This document shows positions 57,101-64,000 of a DNA stretch of 64,000 nt, piece after piece. The notes under the pieces were generated by a model. It saw only the letters and a program-made list of their open reading frames with translations, was not told where the DNA came from and did no database searches. The stretch's first letter is position 1. Every line of letters begins with the position of its first letter. Source of the DNA: Gyrodactylus bullatarudis. Taxonomy: Eukaryota; Platyhelminthes; Monogenea; Gyrodactylidea; Gyrodactylidae. Location of the stretch: contig SSNU01000038.1 of assembly GCA_012064415.1 (NCBI GenBank), forward strand, positions 347,630 through 411,629, given 5' to 3'. The translations under genes were made by a program, and so were the position numbers.

Positions 57101-60086
57101 AGGTGTATTTATTATGCATGAAATCAATAAGTAGACCCATCAAGAGTCTCTTGATAAAGGGGAAAAATTCTACCTTAGATCTTCAATATCTTCAAGTTGT
57201 TTTGCAATCAGATCGAATGAAATTTATAAGATATCCCTTTTGACATTAACTGAGCGTTCGTAACAATTGATTTCCAAATAAATCCTCTCATCAGCGTAAT
57301 TTCAGTTTAATTACTCACCAGTAGATGGGAATTTAAATATAAATCAGACCCTGTTTGTGTGAAAGAAAACATTTGAATAAAATTTCGTCCTAAATATTTT
57401 TTTTAATCATCCCATTTTAAGTAATTCTTTTTTTAGCTTAAATAATTGCCTTTTTTGGTTGCCCATTATAATTATTGATTTTTCCTTTAATAAAATAGGT
57501 TGATTCCACATCTGAAGGGAAGGATGAAGAGTTCTTTGATACCTTCCAATCCATCCCCACTGCATCAAGTATTCCATTTAAGATGGAAAATTCCCAGGAT
57601 ACATTTAGTGAGAAAGACATTCCTGAAAATGAGATTACAGTCATCCCATCAAACAGACCTGAAATAGCAACAGTTATTGCTGAATACACTGCCAAGGAAA
57701 GCAACCAGCTATCTCTTAAGCCGGGTCAATTTGTTCAGATTAAAAGACGCTCTGCCAAGGGTTGGTGGGAAGGCGAAATACAACAGAGAGGTCAACAAAG
57801 ACGCATCGGATGGTTCCCTGCCGATTATGTAAGGATTAACTCACCAGTTGTCAAAAAAGCTGATGACGTCATCAATAAGCCGTTAGCCCTTTTACCAAAG
57901 ACAGATATAGGCGTATCAGAAGAGAGGAGAAGCTCACTGTCTTCTGGAAAAACAGCACCAGCCAGACCTCCTCCACCAGCTGAATCTTCATCAAATTATT
58001 CTAGTCCAGCCTCAGAACCTCTTGGCTCATCCAAATCTTTGAATAAGGGTAAGTTAAGTAACTTTTTAAAATCATTCTTAAATATTACATCGTTTTTCAC
58101 AATTCTATACTAATTTTTCCCTCAAAATAAGCAAGCCCTTGAAAACTTTTTAAATCCAAAACGAGGAATTTTTTCATGACTCGTATCTTTTGCCTATAAT
58201 ATGGTTTGTAGTAATAAAAGAAGGGGTTTTTTATTCACCAAATGCACATTTCTTTATGGTTCATCAGTAGTGATGTTACCGTACAAACCCTGAATCAGTA
58301 CAAAGTTAGTATAAAGCCTGAAATTCAGTGTTTGTACTAACTTTGTACTAGAATAATACATCATGTATACTTTTTATCATATTTGTATATGACATGGTGT
58401 ATAAAGCTTATACGATTCAAAGTATTCTATACTATACATTGAGATAGGATATATGATTGCCTTGAATTAATTTCTCATTTAAAGGGGGAGGGGATTCACA
58501 CTCAGTCCTCGTTTAGGATTGACAAAGTCATATACAATGATGAATATTCTGTATAAGTCTTAGGTTTTCATTTTAAAATTCATTCAAATTATATTTGAAC
58601 AGAAATATAACAAGATGGATAATAATAAGGTTCGATTCTCGGAGAAGGTGTAAGACTTACTGAATATTCCTAACTTAAGTATTATATATTCTCGCTTTTT
58701 CTTTGAATGTGTGTAATATAAGTTTCTTTCTGAGTTATGAGATACGACTAGAGCTACTGTAGAAAAAAATTAATCACTTGTCAGTCGTCAAATAAATCAG
58801 TTTAAACAATTCAAATTGGGACTGCTGTTTGACCAGTATTTGAATTTTCGAAAAGATATCTTGCCACCAGATTAAAAGATCCCTCAAACAAAAAACATTC
58901 CTTAAATTTAGATCGCATTGGGATCTAACCAAGGATTCATATAATGGTAAGAACCTAAGACTTATACAGAATATTCATCATTGTATATGACTTTGTCAAT
59001 CCTAAACGAGGACTGAGTGTGAATCCCCTCCCCCTTTAAATGAGAAATTAATTCAAGGCAATCATATATCCTATCTCAATGTATAGTATAGAATACTTTG
59101 AATCGTATAAGCTTTATACACCATGTCATATACAAATATGATAAAAAGTATACATGATGTATTATTCTATAAAGCCTGAAATTCAGTGTTTGTACTAACT
59201 TTGCACTGATTCAGGTTTTGTACTAGTAAATCTAGAGATTTACTGATTCAGGGTTTGTACGGTAACAGTGACACATAAATAATGATAAAAATTTAAAATA
59301 GATTGAAAATAACAATTCACAAATATCGAAAGATTTATATTAAAATTTGAAAAAGAATATAATGTAAGCTGAAAAGAACACCAAATCCCTTCAATAAAAA
59401 GCTCACATTAAATAGCCTATCTTTGAAGCTTTAGCCGATAGTGTTCAGGCGATTACATATTTGAATTCTACAGGTATGATTACCCAAAAATGCTTAACTT
59501 ACTTTTTATCTATGATCCTAGGGATTAGGTTTTCAAAAAGTAACGTTTTAAACTAGATGGGTATTTTTTGAAATAAAACAAACTTTGACGAATGTTAGAG
59601 CTGAGATCTTTACCTATTCCTAGGGATGCATAGATTTCCTATCGAATGGGTGGCAAACAAATTATTTTCTAATCATTGTTCGGAGAAAATAAAGTTTTTA
59701 CTCTATCGATATAATCTAAAGATAATTGCAAATCTTTGTATTAACCTAATTTAATTCTAGTCCTAGCGAAATTCAATATTTCTTGAATCTTTACAGATGG
59801 ACTATTCAAAGCCTTGTACAGCTACAAAGCAAATTACGAAGATGAGTTAACTTTTGAGGAAGGTGAAATCATTCAGGTCCTCTCAAAAGAGGAGCCAGAA
59901 TGGTGGCGCGGGCGTATCGAGTCCAATGGACGGGAAGGTCTCTTTCCCGTGAATTATGTCAAGCCAATCGTGGCAGTCAAGTCGAAGAGTTCGATTAAGG
60001 AATCCCCCTCGTCAGTTAAACTCAAGAGTGAAAGCGTCAACTCTCTCAACACTGATGACACAGGCCTTGCGAGAAATTGTAATTGA
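54186..60086 (+). CDS. Dap160: Intersectin / Dap160, endocytic scaffold (short, four-SH3 form)
   Basis: 1107 aa over four exons: 54186-54189, 54220-56699, 57499-58048, 59797-60086. It scaffolds dynamin, AP2, epsin and Cdc42/N-WASP regulators at clathrin-coated pits. Two EH domains (about 12-105 and 125-215) carry EF-hand-like loops DYNSDGKMSKQEF and DLNNDGCLSSNEF. A Glu/Arg/Gln-rich coiled coil spans about 235-510. Five DPF motifs (AP2-binding style) flank four SH3 domains at about 597-655, 769-826, 884-945 and 1013-1072. There is no DH-PH-C2 extension, as in fly Dap160 and unlike long intersectins. The first coding exon is only ATGA, followed by a 30-nt intron. The open frame of exon 2 has no ATG of its own at the N-terminus, so this tiny exon is required. 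Confidence 0.93.
54190..54219 (+). other. Dap160: 30-nt intron after a 4-nt coding exon in intersectin
   Basis: GTAAGTTGTCTGAATAAGTA...TTTTCAG, 30 nt, between ATGA and TGTCTAAT. Splicing yields MMSNPESW. Retention gives a six-residue peptide and stop (ATG AGT AAG TTG TCT GAA TAA). Confidence 0.82.
58271..59270. mobile_element. Foldback element, ~1 kb, in intersectin intron 3
   Basis: Left arm 58271-58566 and right arm 58952-59270 are reverse complements. The inner ~217 bp of each arm appear identical by eye, while the outer 70-100 bp differ by small rearrangements. The loop is 385 bp and non-coding. The outermost matching sequence is GTTACCGTACAAACCCTGAA. The element accounts for over half of the 1748-nt intron 58049-59796. 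Confidence 0.88.
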
Positions 60087-62724
60087 TCATTTTCAATTTT
60101 AATTCTCTTCTTGGTTTTTATTCTAACTTGAAGATTAATTTTTCATCCAATCAAAATAAAGCAAATCGAATAGATAATTTCATTGGCTGTAACCGGAAAA
60201 AAATCTATGGATGAATCCGTAAAATTTTAACTTCATTTATTCCAGATATTTTTTTACTCCGGCTATATCTTGAGTACTAAAGACTGGGTCCCTATTGAAA
60301 CGTTGAAAAGTTAAAAATCAAATTCACTTTCTAATATAATTGATAGCTAAAAGAAAGGGTAGATTAAACATTTTTGGGTTCTTGTAAGTCTTTCATGTTC
60401 ATTGTAGCTTTTGGAACTTTTGACTCTGACATATTGTATTTTGATGAGTTTAGAGAAAATGAGACTTTTGTATATCAGAACATAGAAAATTTGCATTTTG
60501 ATTTTCTAAAATGTGTTTTTCTCAGTTTAAACATCAATTTTTGATTTAGACACGGAAATTGGTCGGGGAAAATAAATTTTTGTATTACCCTAAACCTTTG
60601 AAATTCATTGGATAATTTTATAATTCCAGAATTGATTTTATTCACAAAGACTAATCTTTCTTATTGTGAAGGGACCCACTCTAATGAGCATATATTTCTT
60701 AGTACTTCTCCTGTCTCTATTAATTAAAGTTATCCAGAAAGTTACCAATTTTCGATCAATATAAAAGCAAAAATCTTTTAATAAATTCAGACTCAATAAC
60801 TCTTGAGTCTTCTATAGATGCAATGTTTACTTTAGTAATAATAATAATAATAATAAAATTCACCATGAGACTCTCTGAGTTTGCTAGCTTTCTCTCCTTA
60901 AATCCTTTCTCAAACACCTTTTCATAGTCAACTCTACGTTATCAAGTGAGTGAGTCATATTTAATTTTTGGTCTTTCTCCCTCTCAACTTACACACTCCA
61001 GCGATAAGTATTTCTATCCCTTGTTTGCTTATTTCCCCTTACATCTATCTAATTCAAATAATAACCACATATTTTGTCTGTGGTGACATAACATAATAAT
61101 AATACCTTACTAAATAACAGAGTCTTGAACATCCTCTTAATTGCCCATGTATTTCATATTCACCCCTAATCAATTTCATAAAATCCCAATTAATAATAGC
61201 TACGATTCTATCCTCGATATGGAGACATTTTAATATTCGAGTTGAGGTTAAAATGTGCCTCTTGAATCGACTTCCAGGATATCTCGAGATTTTCCCATAT
61301 TTCATCGAATGAATAGTTTAAATTTTCGTTTGGTTCTAAACTCATAAGGAAGGTTAGAGAAAACTAGCGTATATTTGAGTGATAAACGTTATATTTTGCT
61401 GGGTCTCTTCAGACTCTACCCCGGTAACATTTAAATACTATTACAATGCAAAATATTCCCTGGCTTCCATTGGACCATTTCGTGATTGTATTTTAGACCT
61501 CACTAGGGGAGGGGGTAAAGAAAGGGAGTTGTAAATATTCTTGATGAATTCTTCGTCAATATCATCGTTCCATTTGTTTTCTTTTACCAAAATGACCAAT
61601 CAGAAGATAGTAGTATGTTTCTACTTTAGAATTTCTAGCAGTCTAAAGGTTAACATCGTTTTGTTTTATTTATCCTTACAAGTGTTCATATAAGATGCAC
61701 TATTAAAACTTTTTATTCATCATTCTCAATGAAATAACTACGAAAAATTATTCCATCTGATTATTTACTCATAACGACATTTTATTTTCTTTCTGCAATC
61801 TCTCCCCAACTCCTTGCATCAATCAATTGCAATTGAACCATCCACAATGTCAATTCAACAATCAATGCTGATCGACCCTAAACTAATGAAGGATTCAAAA
61901 GTATAAAATGGATAAATCGATCTATTAAAAAGAAATCCTGACTTAACTTCATTTGATATATATATTATTACAATTATTATTTAGAAAAAATTCATCTAAT
62001 GCCACCAAGGAGACGAGATTTTCTGTTTTTTTCGTTTGTACATAACAATTTAGTCTTTTTCCCATGTTCATTCTACATTGCAAAAAGTGGTCTTCTCTAC
62101 GATTTCGATTCATCTTTCCCTACTCACTTGGCACGAGTAGAACAGCCATTTGCATTGAGATGCTTTCCTTATTAAAATTGCACTATTCACATACTCTAGC
62201 CATGTATATTATGTAACAAAATTACACAACTGAACTCAACATGCAGGGAAATTACCTTCATCTCGATCAGAGTGACCCTTTCAAGATAACTGGCCCAACC
62301 AACAGATAAAGTGAGTCGTTTTATTCTCAAAAATATTTCTATTCTTTAAACTAGCAGAGTAGGAATAGGTTTGCTCAAATCGATATTCACCATTTATAAG
62401 ACATCGAGAGTTACATGTTCCAGTCAAAAGTTCTTCATTGAAAAAGAATAAATTAGAGTCTTCATGTATTGCATCATGCACTAGATAAGAAGAGTTACGG
62501 ACACATCTTTCTCTATTTTTTTGTATCGATTTAAAAAAAGTTCTTCTAGCTATGGCTTTAAAGTTGAACTACTAATTCTAAATCAATATTGATTTTATTA
62601 TTTATTCTAAATGTTCTAAATCTCCTATCTACTCTAAAGTATAAACGAGAATTTTTCCATATACTTTATTCACATTTTATTACATCTAGAAACGCATCAG
62701 CATGTATATTAGTGATAGTAATAT
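60087..62724. other. No gene recognised
   Basis: AT-rich intergenic sequence downstream of intersectin. It includes a short (TAA)n microsatellite at about 60834-60856. Minus-strand open frames at 61054-61305 and 62281-62481 have no recognisable features. Confidence 0.45.
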
Positions 62725-63621
62725 GGGTTAATTCCAAAAATCACCCCAAAAGAAATGATAGGCCCAAATTTTTCTAAAAGAAGCTACTTAAAAATAATTT
62801 TATTCAACACTAAATTTCATTTCAGCCCTTGATTTTTTACGCCTTTTATACAATGAGTGTGGTCATCCAAGTTTGATAGACATTGATTTGGAGATATTTT
62901 CATGCCAGTCTTTTAATAGTAATTAACTTGATTTCTTGTAAAACCAGTTCTTCGCATAATTTCAGCAATTGATAATCCATCACGAATAAGTTTATGAACA
63001 GTCATTCTGTTATCGTAGCTAGTCATGATGAGTCTTTAGATGAAATGAAATCACCCAAATTTTACAAAAACAAATTGATTAATAATTAATTTAATGAATA
63101 GTCAGAATACTGGATCTTAATAGACTCCATATATTGAACGAATACACGTCATGAAATCTCATTCAGTGTTAAAAAGCTGAGAAAAAGTAAAAAGCGTAAC
63201 ACATTGTTTAACCGTAAATATTTGACACCTCTGAAATAAATAGTGAAGCATATTTTAGAAAGGATTGACTCGCTAAAATAACAATGAATAGTTGGGTATA
63301 CAGAGTTGAGAAAAAAATTGATGATAAATTAAAATCTGAAAAACTTTGAAACGCAATATCTTTGCAAGGAAAAGTCAATTTGCAGTGAAAGCTACACAGA
63401 TGGAAAGATCAGAAAAAGCTCTATTCAAATATGTAAAAATTAAAAATTATTGAAAAAATAGGTAATAACACTACTTTCAAGTAGCTTCATAAAAATGAGA
63501 TATATTTTCGGAAGAGATTGCAAAGTGTTTGATTTTCCACACGCAAGTCTCAGGTACAACTGTTATTGATTTGAGGAAGCGTCGGAATTTTCATTGGGCT
63601 CATTTTTTTTGGAATTAACCC
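62725..63621. mobile_element. Tc1/mariner-like element remnant
   Basis: The ends are inverted repeats: GGGTTAATTCCAAAAA at 62725-62740 and its complement (TTTTTTGGAATTAACCC) ending at 63621, with further imperfect matches inside (GGCCCA / TGGGCT). A short minus-strand frame within it encodes a helix-turn-helix like that of Tc1/mariner transposases. The ~900-bp length fits a deleted or decayed member of the superfamily. No catalytic DDE/D region is recognisable. Confidence 0.65.
62913..63026 (-). pseudogene. Transposase N-terminal helix-turn-helix fragment, 37 aa
   Basis: An ATG-initiated frame too short for ordinary gene calling. The segment RMTVHKLIRDGLSIAEIMRR followed by TGFTRNQVNYY has the I/L-x-x-G-x-S-x-x-x-I-A pattern of the first DNA-binding helix-turn-helix in Tc1/mariner and related transposases. 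It ends at a stop where the second helix-turn-helix would begin. Confidence 0.6.
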
Positions 63622-64000
63622 TAGTATTTATCTATATAAAAGTGTAATAAAATAAACAAACTCCCATAATCGGCAAATTATCAAAATTCGTCACAACATA
63701 TACATCATATATTCTTAACACACCTCTTGGTGCACCATGTATGTACCTAGTGCTGTCAATCATCTGTTTGGTTTTTTGGGGGGATTGAAATTAGACTTAA
63801 GTTGAGCTAGAAAAATCAATCAATATTTCTACCTATTTTAATTTTGATCTGATAATTACATTTTCTATCGTAAAATTAAAATATTTCAAAATTTAAAGCT
63901 CTCTCCAATGAGCCTTAAATCAAAAATGTATGACATCACATTTTTAACTTGACCCATTTCCAGATGTCGTAGAAGGTTTATTCGAATAGATATGTGTAAA
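63622..64000. other. No gene recognised
   Basis: Nothing supportable in the last 379 bases. Confidence 0.45.

Noticed and set aside
1..64000. CRISPR arrays, bacterial operons, rRNA and tRNA genes
   Set aside because: No regularly spaced direct repeats, cloverleaf sequences or ribosomal motifs were seen; the genes are spliced eukaryotic genes.

Overview
The window is nuclear DNA from an animal, AT-rich and with spliced genes. It is not bacterial: I see no operons with ribosome-binding sites, tRNAs, rRNAs or CRISPR arrays. The proteins (integrin beta, parvin, a four-SH3 Dap160-type intersectin, Nipped-B, CTF18) point to a bilaterian invertebrate. An arthropod such as a parasitic copepod is my best guess, but that is inference; a flatworm is not excluded.

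Layout. 1-12.3 kb is gene-poor and built from decayed mobile DNA: a LINE reverse-transcriptase remnant, several inverted-repeat (MITE or foldback) elements, and a ~4.1 kb interval bounded by ~130-bp inverted repeats. At 12.4-12.8 kb lies an intronless fatty-acid-binding-protein-like gene (minus). 13.5-17.5 kb holds a ~680-bp foldback element and a frameshifted LINE. 18-60 kb is gene-dense. Minus strand: COQ5, parvin, ClpP, ARMH3. Plus: CTF18. Minus: POLR2K. Plus: Nipped-B/NIPBL. Minus: an unrecognised multi-pass membrane protein. Plus: integrin beta, GatC, intersectin/Dap160. From 60 to 64 kb I find no gene, only a Tc1/mariner-like remnant.

The most notable signal is splicing. Rebuilding the genes from protein homology and reading frame requires at least 17 introns of only 28-38 nt, all with GT-AG ends (nine in ARMH3; others in POLR2K, COQ5, intersectin, integrin beta, CTF18, Nipped-B and the membrane protein). 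These coexist with introns of 50-140 nt and long ones (350-2650 nt), several of which carry repeats. One ARMH3 intron looks like a ~43-nt intron enlarged by a 309-bp dispersed repeat. Three gene pairs are divergently arranged over 122-427 bp. Several start codons lie just after an AG preceded by a pyrimidine-rich tract, which suggests 5'UTR introns or spliced-leader trans-splicing.

Functional themes: cohesin loading and DNA replication (Nipped-B, CTF18); integrin adhesion (integrin beta and its cytoplasmic partner parvin); mitochondrial functions (COQ5, ClpP, GatC); Golgi and endocytic trafficking (ARMH3, intersectin). Exon coordinates come from reading by eye and have not been checked against transcripts.
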